Shown here: positions 1 to 5,764 of the stretch, piece by piece
Layout: each line of letters opens with the position of its first letter
Numbering within the stretch: the first letter of the stretch is position 1
NCBI GenBank assembly: GCA_016763715.1
Contig: JAESTG010000113.1
Span: forward strand, 1-5,764
Length of the DNA: 5,764 nucleotides
Reading direction: 5' to 3'
From: Flavobacteriaceae bacterium
GTDB lineage: Bacteria; Bacteroidota; Bacteroidia; Flavobacteriales; Flavobacteriaceae
Notes under the pieces: model-generated
What the model was told of the DNA's origin: nothing
The model's input: only the letters and a program-made list of their open reading frames with translations
Database searches by the model: none
Translations under genes and position numbers: made by a program

Positions 1-36
1 AAGAATAAAATAGGTTTATTAATCTTAGGTAAACTC

Positions 37-112
37 GCAACAGGGATAGTAGTGGTATCCTCTCTATCGCTGCAAGCTATAGAGATATATAGCGAATAGC
101 CCGGCTGTTGCC
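37..112. ncRNA. candidate structured RNA element (possibly Flavo-1-like)
   Basis: This stretch holds nested complementary segments that no protein explains. The outer arms GCAACAG (37-43) and CTGTTGC (105-111) pair perfectly. Inside lie GGATA/TATCC (44-48 with 56-60, 7-base loop) and TCTCTAT/ATAGAGA (61-67 with 79-85), with a further GCT/AGC pairing (69-71 with 75-77) inside the latter. GGG (43-45) can alternatively pair with CCC (100-102). The arrangement of two adjacent hairpins closed by an outer stem, with an unpaired AGCGAATAGCCCG tail, resembles a motif I recall as recurring in flavobacterial intergenic regions. The Flavo-1 RNA family is my first guess, but I could not compare it with a model. 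The strand is unresolved. The minus strand is favoured because the murQ/DUF6095 transcript reads into it. It lacks a T-box/T-loop consensus, so it is not a tRNA, and no T-tract follows on the minus strand, so it is not a classical terminator. Confidence 0.45.
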
Positions 113-119
113 ATAATTA

Positions 120-359
120 TTAGTCATGAAATATAGCTTTCATGATGGTTTTGATTCCGCTGAAGAGTAAGAAAATTGTCGCTGCCATGGCCAAAATCCC
201 AAGAATCAAAAAGATGTAAAGAGGGATAGTGTCCTTATTTAAAAACGCAAATGTGAATATATAAGTAGTGACTACTAGAATCGGTAAGGCTAGTGCTAGT
301 CGTTTTAGACCTTTAACTAATAGTTGTTTGTCTGTATATTTTTGGTTAGTTTCTTTCAT
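120..359 (-). CDS. small two-helix membrane protein, DUF6095-like
   Basis: This 79-residue protein starts at ATG (359-357) and ends with TAA followed directly by a second TAA. A short, charged N-terminus (residues 1-20, Lys/Arg-rich) precedes two hydrophobic segments at about residues 21-40 and 46-67. A basic amphipathic tail follows (SGIKTIMKAIF). This pattern predicts an inner-membrane hairpin protein with both ends in the cytoplasm. The size, the two helices, the loop with an Asn-Lys-Asp turn and the closing GIKTIMK segment match my memory of the flavobacterial DUF6095 family, whose function is unknown. Its first 14 bases overlap the end of murQ in another frame, so the two are almost certainly co-transcribed and probably translationally coupled. 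A role linked to cell-wall recycling is only an inference from this neighbour. The gene is well supported by its membrane profile and overlap; the family name is less sure. Confidence 0.75.
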   Translation of the reverse strand: MKETNQKYTDKQLLVKGLKRLALALPILVVTTYIFTFAFLNKDTIPLYIFLILGILAMAATIFLLFSGIKTIMKAIFHD

Positions 360-1167
360 TTTTATAAACGTCTACAGCCAGTCGCACACTTCCATGTTTT
401 TGAAGTAGAAATGCAGCCTCGTCTTCTTTAATTTCCAATTCGTCCATAATCATTCGAGTACCACGGTCTACTAATTTATTATTGCTTAGTTGCATATCGA
501 CCATTTTATTACCTTTTACTTTCCCCATTTGAATCATGGCGGTAGTTGAAATCATGTTTAGGATTAATTTCTGGGCGGTACCAGCTTTCATACGCGTACT
601 ACCAGTTACAAATTCGGGTCCAACTACTGCTACTACAGGGTATTTAGCGGTGTTGGCTAAAGGACTATTTGCATTACACGTAATACACCCAGTTATTATA
701 CCTAATTCATTGCACTTTTTAAGTGCTCCAATGACATACGGCGTTGTGCCAGAGGCAGCAATTCCTATTACTACATCCTTGTCTGTTAGTGTATGTTCTT
801 GCAAATCCTTCCAGCCTTGGTCATTGGAGTCTTCTGCAAATTCTACTGCTTTTCGAATGGCGCTATCACCCCCAGCGATTATTCCAATAACCAACCCATG
901 TGGGACTCCAAATGTGGGAGGGCATTCACTGGCGTCTACAATGCCTAATCGCCCACTAGTGCCTGCTCCTAAATAGAACAAACGACCTTTGCTCTTTAAT
1001 TTTTCAGAAACAACTTGGGTAAGTCTTTCAATACTGGGTAGTGCTTTTTCAATTGCCAGCGGTACTGTTTTGTCTTCAGAATTAATATTACGGAGTATTT
1101 CAGAAACTGACATCCGTTCTAATTCGTTATAATTTGAGTCTTGCTCTGTGGTTTTTGAAAAGCTCAA
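346..1167 (-). CDS. murQ: N-acetylmuramic acid 6-phosphate etherase MurQ
   Basis: MurQ is a cytoplasmic enzyme that cleaves the D-lactyl ether of MurNAc-6-phosphate to give GlcNAc-6-phosphate and D-lactate, a step of peptidoglycan recycling. The 273-residue sequence matches the family along its length. The N-terminal ERMSVSEILRNIN region is followed by the SIS sugar-isomerase fold from about residue 40. GAGTSGRLGIVDASECPPT (68-85) contains Glu81, equivalent to E. coli catalytic Glu83. AVEFAED contains Glu112, equivalent to Glu114. IGIAASGTTPYV (134-145) and the GckR/MurQ signature GPEFVTGSTRMKAGTAQK (183-200) are intact. It is shorter than the roughly 298-residue E. coli enzyme because of a reduced C-terminus, as I recall for flavobacterial homologues. 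The start is TTG: upstream in frame there is only TCA, ACT, ATC, AAA, CAT and then a TAG stop, with no ATG, and the N-terminus from TTG (MSFSKTTEQDSNY) fits relatives. It leads a two-gene unit with the overlapping membrane protein. Confidence 0.97.
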   Translation of the reverse strand: MSFSKTTEQDSNYNELERMSVSEILRNINSEDKTVPLAIEKALPSIERLTQVVSEKLKSKGRLFYLGAGTSGRLGIVDASECPPTFGVPHGLVIGIIAGGDSAIRKAVEFAEDSNDQGWKDLQEHTLTDKDVVIGIAASGTTPYVIGALKKCNELGIITGCITCNANSPLANTAKYPVVAVVGPEFVTGSTRMKAGTAQKLILNMISTTAMIQMGKVKGNKMVDMQLSNNKLVDRGTRMIMDELEIKEDEAAFLLQKHGSVRLAVDVYKNERN

Positions 1168-1187
1168 TGAAGTGATTTTATGCTATT

Positions 1188-1195
1188 CAAAAGTA
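1188..1195 (-). promoter_or_regulatory. candidate -7 promoter element of murQ
   Basis: Read on the minus strand this is TACTTTTG, an exact match to the Bacteroidota primary-sigma -7 consensus TAnnTTTG. It lies 20 bases before the TTG start of murQ, which would give a short 5' leader. The upstream -33 TTG-type element is not clear: the best-placed triplet, 21 bases upstream, is TTC. The assignment therefore rests on one element and on its position in the only sizeable gap before murQ. Confidence 0.35.
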
Positions 1196-1228
1196 CGGAT
1201 AAAACAGATACTTATAGAACGTACACAT

Positions 1229-1245
1229 ATTTTCCTTTGGAAAAT
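1229..1245 (-). terminator. weak hairpin downstream of the second DUF4249 gene
   Basis: ATTTTCC and GGAAAAT pair perfectly over 7 base pairs around a 3-base loop, 38 bases past the stop of the second DUF4249 gene. No T-run follows on either strand and only two pairs are G-C, so it is not a classical intrinsic terminator. It may help protect the 3' end of the receptor operon transcript, or it may be chance in AT-rich DNA. Confidence 0.2.
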
Positions 1246-1283
1246 GAGTTCGCTTTCTTTGTTAAAATTATATGGTCATCTGT

Positions 1284-2147
1284 TTACTCAATAATAATTG
1301 TTTGTTTAAATTCTTGCACTACAGCAAAATACCCAAGAGCAAAATTATTAGGGTCGTTTGTATTGTCAAAAGTACCGTCGTTGTCAATTTGGGTTGCATT
1401 GATAAAATTTCCTCTAACCGTAATTGATGGGGTTTCAGAAGAGCCAAAATCTCCCTGACTCTGCTCTATTAGCTTATTCATATATTTGGCAAAACCTTCG
1501 TCAATTCCCATGATACTTATCTCTACTTTGTCACCAACCATAAGAAGTTTATCATAGAAATAAGAAAATGTAAACTGCTGCCCTTGATAAAATTCATCTT
1601 CGGTTACCAAGAAATCACCAAAATCGAAGTCAAATAGATTATAGTCATCTCGATCGGGATTATCTGTAAAAGTCACTATAATTTCTGTGTCGTCTTCGTC
1701 AAATAGAATGTCTTCACCAATTTCTATAGTATCAATAGGGACAGTGGGTACGAACTGTGCACTGGCAACAAAAAACTTATCTTCAAAATCAACCTGTAAA
1801 AAGAGACGTCCCTGTGTTAAGTATTCCGTAGGAAATAATTTTGTGTATATACCAGTTCCAGCTTGTTCTTCGTTAAGGACAGGGGGATCCGTCCCTCCCA
1901 ACGGAAAGTCTAAATTCACCAAAGTTATTTGTTGCAAATTTGCTGGAGGTAACGACTCAAAAAATGAGTTGGTCTGACTAACTTTTACGCTTACAAGTGT
2001 TGTCGTTTGCAAAGTGTCTACTCTAATGAGTGCATCGATGATGAGCCTCGGATCCTCAGTGGGTAAATCTACTTCAATTACGTCTTCACAGGAAGCCATC
2101 GTGACCAATACTGCGAGAATACTAAAATAATAAACACATTTTTTCAT
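1284..2147 (-). CDS. DUF4249 family lipoprotein (second copy)
   Basis: This 287-residue predicted lipoprotein is of the DUF4249 family, known as a frequent companion of TonB-dependent receptors in Bacteroidota; its biochemical role is not established. A lipoprotein signal peptide (MKKCVYYFSILAVLVTMASC) ends at Cys20, though Met rather than Leu sits at -3. Glu-Asp follows the cysteine, acidic as in Bacteroidota surface-export signals, so exposure on the cell surface is plausible. The body looks beta-rich. It contains PRLIIDALIRVDT (33-45), an acidic LFDEDDTEII stretch, FTDNPDRDD and a SITVRGNFINAT segment. It is a paralogue of the gene immediately upstream: the last 173 residues align without gaps at about 73% identity by hand count, while residues about 77-114 differ strongly. 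The start is ATG, 9 bases after the previous stop, implying the same operon. A function as an accessory or capture subunit of the receptor is inference. Confidence 0.86.
   Translation of the reverse strand: MKKCVYYFSILAVLVTMASCEDVIEVDLPTEDPRLIIDALIRVDTLQTTTLVSVKVSQTNSFFESLPPANLQQITLVNLDFPLGGTDPPVLNEEQAGTGIYTKLFPTEYLTQGRLFLQVDFEDKFFVASAQFVPTVPIDTIEIGEDILFDEDDTEIIVTFTDNPDRDDYNLFDFDFGDFLVTEDEFYQGQQFTFSYFYDKLLMVGDKVEISIMGIDEGFAKYMNKLIEQSQGDFGSSETPSITVRGNFINATQIDNDGTFDNTNDPNNFALGYFAVVQEFKQTIIIE
1579..1601. repeat. 23-base identity shared with 2452-2474 (paralogue copy)
   Basis: This stretch is identical to 2452-2474. It encodes the conserved EDEFYQGQ segment in both DUF4249 copies. It is a remnant of the gene duplication rather than an independent repeat. 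Perfect identity over 23 bases, including synonymous positions, suggests either a fairly recent duplication or gene conversion. Confidence 0.7.
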
Positions 2148-2156
2148 ATATAATCT

Positions 2157-3011
2157 TCACTTTACTATTAGTGTTTGTTTATTTTCTTGAACAATTGCAA
2201 AATAGCCCAATGCAAAGTTGTTGGAGGTGTCTGTATTGTCAAAATTATTTTCATTGTCAATAGTTGTTGCATTTATAATGTTTCCCCGCACAGTAATCGC
2301 GGGAGTTTCAAAAGGACCAAAAGCCCCTTCGCTTTGCTCAATTAACTTGTTCATATAATTTGCGAAGCCTTCATCAATTCCCATAATACTAATTTCTAAT
2401 TCGTCCCCAGTTGACAAAACTTCATCATAAAAATAGGAGAATGAAAATTGTTGCCCTTGATAAAATTCATCTTCACTTACTAGATAATTTCCTAGGTCAA
2501 AGTCGAACAAATAAAAATCATCTCTTTCTGGATTATCTGTGAATTCAATAATGATTTCGGTGTCATCTTCATCGAAAAGTGTTCCATCTCCAAAAACAAT
2601 GGTGTCGATATTTGAAGTAGGCTGAAAGGTAGCGTATGCTACGAAAAATTCATCTTCAAAATCAACTTGAAGAAAAAACTCACCACCATTCATGAGAGAT
2701 GTCGTACTTGTTTCTGACTTATAAATTCCTGAGCCAATAGGGTCTTCTATTAAGATGAATGCATTGTTAGTTTCCGAATTGAATATGGTAATCTGTTGCA
2801 GGTTGGCGGGTATTATAGTTTCAAAAAATGAATTGGTTTGCTTAACTGTGACTTGTGCAATGGTAGTGGACTGAGAAGTATCCACTCTTATTAAGGCATC
2901 AATAATGAGCCTTGGAGGTTCAGTTGGTAGGGTAACCTCCACAACATCTTCGCATGAACTAAACTGGACACATGTTAGAAAAATAATCAATAAAATTAGG
3001 ATTTTTTTCAT
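2157..3011 (-). CDS. DUF4249 family lipoprotein (first copy)
   Basis: This 284-residue predicted lipoprotein is of the DUF4249 family, whose function is unknown. The signal peptide MKKILILLIIFLTCVQFSSC ends in Cys20 with Phe at -3, so the lipobox is non-canonical but in the right place. The next residues are Glu-Asp, which favours outer-membrane, possibly surface, display. The family-like core includes PRLIIDALIRVDT (33-45), NSFFE, ANLQQITI, FLQVDFEDEFFVA, LFDEDDTEIIIEFTDNPERDD and an ITVRGNIINAT segment near the C-terminus. No enzymatic motif is visible; the composition is acidic and beta-strand-like. The ATG lies 3 bases after the receptor's TAG stop, so the two are tightly coupled, and the second copy follows 9 bases later. 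By analogy with SusC/SusD pairs it may be the substrate-capture or lid subunit of the receptor; that is inference from gene order only. It differs most from its paralogue at residues about 77-111. Confidence 0.87.
   Translation of the reverse strand: MKKILILLIIFLTCVQFSSCEDVVEVTLPTEPPRLIIDALIRVDTSQSTTIAQVTVKQTNSFFETIIPANLQQITIFNSETNNAFILIEDPIGSGIYKSETSTTSLMNGGEFFLQVDFEDEFFVAYATFQPTSNIDTIVFGDGTLFDEDDTEIIIEFTDNPERDDFYLFDFDLGNYLVSEDEFYQGQQFSFSYFYDEVLSTGDELEISIMGIDEGFANYMNKLIEQSEGAFGPFETPAITVRGNIINATTIDNENNFDNTDTSNNFALGYFAIVQENKQTLIVK
2452..2474. repeat. 23-base identity shared with 1579-1601 (paralogue copy)
   Basis: This is the partner of the identical stretch in the second DUF4249 gene. Both lie in the same frame at the codons for EDEFYQGQ. 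The flanking bases diverge within a codon on either side. Confidence 0.7.
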
Positions 3012-3014
3012 TTC

Positions 3015-5381
3015 CTAAAACTTAAAGTTATAAGTGACTGATGGTACAATACCAAAAATGGAGGTTCGAATAGCTTCATTGACACCCGTATCTTGATTTT
3101 GTCTGAAATTTATAGAAGCCGCATTCCTTCTATCATATAAATTATATATACTGAAAATCCATTCGGACTGCCAAGACCTACCTTTGTTTTTTGAAGGAGT
3201 TAATGTGGCCGAGATATCAACACGATGGTAATTTGGTAGACGCTCTATATTTCTTAATCCGAAGTATGGAATTACAAGCTCTTGAAATTCGAATTGACCA
3301 ATTGGATAATTGGTAGGGCGACCTGTTTGGAATACAAAATTTGAATTGAAGCTCCACTTTTTATTCAACGTATAATTAACGTACAAGGAGATATCATGTG
3401 GTTTGTCATATGGTGTATTGTACCATTTTCCATTGTTAATTCCAATTTCGCTGGCTGTTCTTCCTGGAGTCCGCTGCTCCGACTTTGAAACGGTATAAGC
3501 CAACCAGCCTTGAAATTTACCTGTATTCTTCCGAAGCAATACTTCTAGGCCATATGCTCTGGCTTCTCCATTTAAAATTACTTGCTCAATTGCATTGTTG
3601 GCAATCAAATTGGCACCGTCGATATAATCTATTCTATTTTGAATTTTTTTGTAAAATATTTCGGTCTCTAAGGTGAAATTACGGTCTCTTAAATTTTTGA
3701 AAAACCCAAAAGCATATTGATCTAATAACTGTGGTTCTATGTATGGTCCACTAGGCGTCCAAACGTCTAATGGGGTAGGGGAACTGGTATTAGACAAAAG
3801 ATGCAAATATTGAGAAAGACGGGTGTAACTGGCTTTAATGGATGCGTCTTGATTGAATGAGTATGCTACAGATAGTCTCGGCTCAAAATTGGTGAAAGAA
3901 GCGAGTTGGTCACTTCGGCTAGATGCGACTGTTTCCAAAGGTTCGGCTTCTGTGTAAATAAGTAAAAATGGATCGAATACTACAGGATTCTGATCTTCAT
4001 AGATGTTGATTTCATCTTGTCCAAACCGAATAAAATGACTTACTCTAAGTCCATATTCAACACTTAAATAGGGAGTTATTTTGTGTTCCACATCTACATA
4101 TGCGGCAAATTCATTGGCATATTTTTTTATAAGTTGCTCTTCAATAATTCCCGATTCGGGATTATTCGGTTTTATCTTACCTGGATTAAAACTGTAATAA
4201 ATGTTATTGATTCCGTAGTTCACCTGAAGCTTATCGGTGAGATAATGCTTGAGGTCGTATTTCAGATTGAAATTCTGAATTCCAGATTCCCACTCAAATC
4301 CAACAAAATCTAATTCCAGGCCATAGAAATAGTCAGAATAGATTAATGAAAGGTTGGAGAACAGTTTGTCCGAATAGATATGGTTCCATCGAAAATTACC
4401 TACAGCATTTCCGTAAGTGTTTACAAAGCTATCATTAATACTGAATAGGTCTCTTCCAAAGTACCCAGAAAGAAAAATGTTATTTTTTTCGTTGATTCTA
4501 TAGTTGAGTTTGGTGTTTAAATCGTAGAAGTACGCTTTGTTGTCAATATCAAATAGAGGAAGGAAGAGACGTGCATACGAAGCTCGTCCTCCAACTAAAA
4601 AAGCACTTTTGTCTTTTACAATAGGTCCTTCGACTAACAATCTACTTGCCACAGCACCAATGCCACCAGTTATTTTTAGTTCTTTACTATTTCCTTCTTT
4701 CTGAAAAATTTCTAATACTGAAGAAACTCGACCGCCATATCGTGCTGGAATCCCACCTTTGAAGAGTTTTACATCTTTAATCGCATCTGGATTAAAAACC
4801 GAAAAGAAACCGAATAAGTGAGATGAATTAAAAATAGTGGCTTCATCCAATAAAATGAGGTTTTGGTCTACGGCACCACCACGGACATTAAATCCAGAAG
4901 CTCCTTCACCCGCATTGGTAACCCCAGGAAGTAAAAGAAGTGCTTTTACAACATCAGCTTCACCTAGTAGTACAGGTATCGCTTTAATTGTACTTACTTT
5001 TAGAGTATTCACGCTCATTTGTGGGGCCCGTATACTGGCTCTTTCCACATCTGCACTAATAATTATTTCATCTAATTCTTCCGTATCATACTCCAACGTG
5101 ACGTTTTGAGTAATGTTTACATCCAAGAGTAGGGTCATTCTTTTTGGTGTGAATCCAATACTACTATATACCACCTCATATTCTCCCTCTGGAATGGTAA
5201 TAGAGTAGGATCCATATTCATTGGTCATTATCCCCGTTTGTAATTCAGGAAAAATCACATTCACCCCAATCAAGGTTTCTCCAGTTGCTGTTTCGGTTAT
5301 GGTTCCACTTAGTGTAAATTTTTCTTGTGCAGAGGTCAGATAGGTTCCGAAGAATAAGCAGAGGAGAATAAGTTTTTTCAA
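3015..5381 (-). CDS. TonB-dependent outer-membrane receptor with carboxypeptidase-regulatory-like domain
   Basis: This 788-residue outer-membrane transporter is expected to import a bulky or scarce substrate using TonB-ExbBD energy. A signal peptide (residues 1-18) ends TSA before Gln-Glu; Gln at +1 fits the Bacteroidota preference for an N-terminal Gln after cleavage. Residues about 21-100 form a carboxypeptidase-regulatory-like (Ig-fold) domain (SGTITETATGETLIGVNV, then the ITIPEGEYEVVYSSIGF strands). ELDEIIISAD (102-111) is a TonB-box-like linker. The plug runs from about 130 to 225 with LLLLPGVTNAGEGASGFNVR, RGGAVDQNLILLDEATIF and KGGIPARYGGRVSSVLEI. The rest is a beta-barrel ending in YNFKF with a terminal Phe, as outer-membrane barrels do. 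The start is TTG: no in-frame ATG occurs before an upstream TAA, and TTG gives a perfect MKKLILL signal peptide. No SusD gene accompanies it; two DUF4249 lipoproteins do. It is therefore not a standard SusCD glycan system, and the substrate is unknown. Confidence 0.94.
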   Translation of the reverse strand: MKKLILLCLFFGTYLTSAQEKFTLSGTITETATGETLIGVNVIFPELQTGIMTNEYGSYSITIPEGEYEVVYSSIGFTPKRMTLLLDVNITQNVTLEYDTEELDEIIISADVERASIRAPQMSVNTLKVSTIKAIPVLLGEADVVKALLLLPGVTNAGEGASGFNVRGGAVDQNLILLDEATIFNSSHLFGFFSVFNPDAIKDVKLFKGGIPARYGGRVSSVLEIFQKEGNSKELKITGGIGAVASRLLVEGPIVKDKSAFLVGGRASYARLFLPLFDIDNKAYFYDLNTKLNYRINEKNNIFLSGYFGRDLFSINDSFVNTYGNAVGNFRWNHIYSDKLFSNLSLIYSDYFYGLELDFVGFEWESGIQNFNLKYDLKHYLTDKLQVNYGINNIYYSFNPGKIKPNNPESGIIEEQLIKKYANEFAAYVDVEHKITPYLSVEYGLRVSHFIRFGQDEINIYEDQNPVVFDPFLLIYTEAEPLETVASSRSDQLASFTNFEPRLSVAYSFNQDASIKASYTRLSQYLHLLSNTSSPTPLDVWTPSGPYIEPQLLDQYAFGFFKNLRDRNFTLETEIFYKKIQNRIDYIDGANLIANNAIEQVILNGEARAYGLEVLLRKNTGKFQGWLAYTVSKSEQRTPGRTASEIGINNGKWYNTPYDKPHDISLYVNYTLNKKWSFNSNFVFQTGRPTNYPIGQFEFQELVIPYFGLRNIERLPNYHRVDISATLTPSKNKGRSWQSEWIFSIYNLYDRRNAASINFRQNQDTGVNEAIRTSIFGIVPSVTYNFKF

Positions 5382-5415
5382 ATTAATTGTCTTAAAATGC
5401 GTATGAAATTACAAT

Positions 5416-5444
5416 AAAAAAACCTTCCGTGATAGAAGGTTTTT
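5416..5444 (-). terminator. intrinsic terminator of the isocitrate dehydrogenase gene
   Basis: On the minus strand AAAAACCTTC and GAAGGTTTTT form a perfect 10-base-pair stem around a 7-base loop (TATCACG), and the 3' arm runs into seven T residues. It begins 28 bases after the dehydrogenase stop. The stem is flanked by A and T runs on both sides, so it could act weakly in the other direction too. It separates this gene from the receptor operon, whose TTG start is only 34 bases further on. Confidence 0.87.
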
Positions 5445-5472
5445 AAAATTAACATTGCAAATAGATTTATGA

Positions 5473-5764
5473 TTAATCTATATCTGCGAGTATCTTATTA
5501 AAGGTAGCACTGGGTCTCATTTGCTGCGTTACTAGATCTACAGTAGGTAAGTAGTAACCTCCTATGTCAACTGGTGATCCTTGAACTTTGTTCAATTCGT
5601 CTATGATTTTATTTTCATTTGCTCTCAATGCCGAAACAACTGGGGTAAAACGATTTTTCAAAACCTCATCTTTATCTTGATTGGCTAGGGCTTCTGCCCA
5701 ATACATAGCTAGGTAGAAATGACTGCCTCTATTATCTAGTTCGTTTACCTTTCGTGAAGGTCCT
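5473..5764 (-). CDS. icd: NADP-dependent isocitrate dehydrogenase, monomeric type (C-terminal fragment)
   Basis: This is the 3' end of a gene that continues beyond the right edge; 96 codons and a TAA stop are visible. The enzyme oxidatively decarboxylates isocitrate to 2-oxoglutarate with NADP+ in the TCA cycle, in the cytoplasm. The fragment starts [20 protein letters not shown] and continues YWAEALANQ, then [17 protein letters not shown] and the closing [15 protein letters not shown]. These are hallmark C-terminal motifs of the single-chain isocitrate dehydrogenase of about 740 residues, unrelated in length to the dimeric 415-residue type. The true start lies outside the window: the internal ATG at 5706 is within the conserved FYLAMYW motif and is not a start. 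Nothing indicates truncation, and the gene ends 28 bases before a strong terminator. Confidence 0.94.
   Translation of the reverse strand, partial: GPSRKVNELDNRGSHFYLAMYWAEALANQDKDEVLKNRFTPVVSALRANENKIIDELNKVQGSPVDIGGYYLPTVDLVTQQMRPSATFNKILADID

Noticed and set aside
1..99. Plus-strand open frame from the left edge ending at a TAG (hydrophobic, KNKIGLLILGKLATGIVVV)
   Set aside because: It is only 32 codons, cut by the edge, and it runs straight through the paired segments at 37-99, so a structured element explains the conservation-like pattern better. A convergent gene end cannot be excluded without the sequence to the left.
37..112. tRNA gene, because of a 7-bp outer stem, a 76-base span and a 5-bp stem with a 7-base loop
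   Set aside because: The loop CCACTAC does not match the T-loop consensus TTCRANY, no valid D-arm or anticodon arm can be drawn, and the central hairpin does not present a 7-base anticodon loop.
1..119. Minus-strand open frame reading ...ISIACSDREDTTTIPVASLPKI, which looks like a lipoprotein N-terminus
   Set aside because: It has no ATG, GTG or TTG start in frame after the two TAA stops of the preceding gene. The nearby ATG (at about 114) is in another frame and stops after 16 codons. A frameshifted lipoprotein remains a remote option.
536..976. 146-codon plus-strand open frame opposite murQ
   Set aside because: murQ has complete family motifs on the other strand; this frame is its antisense shadow, with no recognisable domain.
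1180..1458. 92-codon plus-strand open frame over the murQ upstream gap and the end of the second DUF4249 gene
   Set aside because: It is mostly antisense to a well-supported lipoprotein gene, has an unremarkable composition and resembles no family.
1687..1977. Plus-strand open frame within the second DUF4249 gene
   Set aside because: It is the antisense shadow of a conserved coding region; the low-complexity Ser-rich start mirrors the acidic codons opposite.
4837..5109. Plus-strand open frame opposite the receptor plug domain
   Set aside because: The opposite strand encodes the conserved plug motifs; no independent support was found.
1284..5381. Classical SusC/SusD polysaccharide utilisation locus
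   Set aside because: No SusD-type lipoprotein, glycoside hydrolase or sensor is present, and the two lipoproteins match DUF4249 rather than the larger alpha-helical SusD family.

Overview
The window looks like chromosome of a marine-type flavobacterium (Bacteroidota, probably Flavobacteriaceae). The DNA is AT-rich. All genes lie on the minus strand. The outer-membrane receptor follows the Bacteroidota layout: signal peptide ending A-Q, carboxypeptidase-regulatory-like domain, plug, barrel. Its neighbours are two lipoproteins of the Bacteroidota-specific DUF4249 family. One promoter-like site fits the Bacteroidota -7 consensus TAnnTTTG, and Shine-Dalgarno sites are not obvious. No mobile element, CRISPR array, rRNA or canonical tRNA gene was seen.

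From the right edge leftwards, which is the direction of transcription, the layout is as follows. (1) The last 96 codons of a monomeric NADP-dependent isocitrate dehydrogenase, closed by a strong intrinsic terminator. (2) A compact three-gene unit: a 788-residue TonB-dependent receptor with a TTG start, then two tandem, clearly duplicated DUF4249 lipoproteins, with gaps of only 3 and 9 bases. (3) A 116-base gap with a candidate promoter, then murQ (MurNAc-6-phosphate etherase, also TTG-started), which overlaps a small two-helix membrane protein of DUF6095 type. (4) The leftmost 119 bases, which carry no convincing gene but fold into a compact multi-stem structure. It resembles, from memory, a recurrent flavobacterial structured-RNA motif.

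The receptor and lipoproteins probably form one outer-membrane uptake complex, in which DUF4249 proteins sit where SusD-like proteins sit in glycan systems. The substrate cannot be read from sequence. MurQ belongs to peptidoglycan (MurNAc) recycling in the cytoplasm. The most interesting points are the recent duplication of the lipoprotein with one sharply diverged segment, and the structured element at the left edge.
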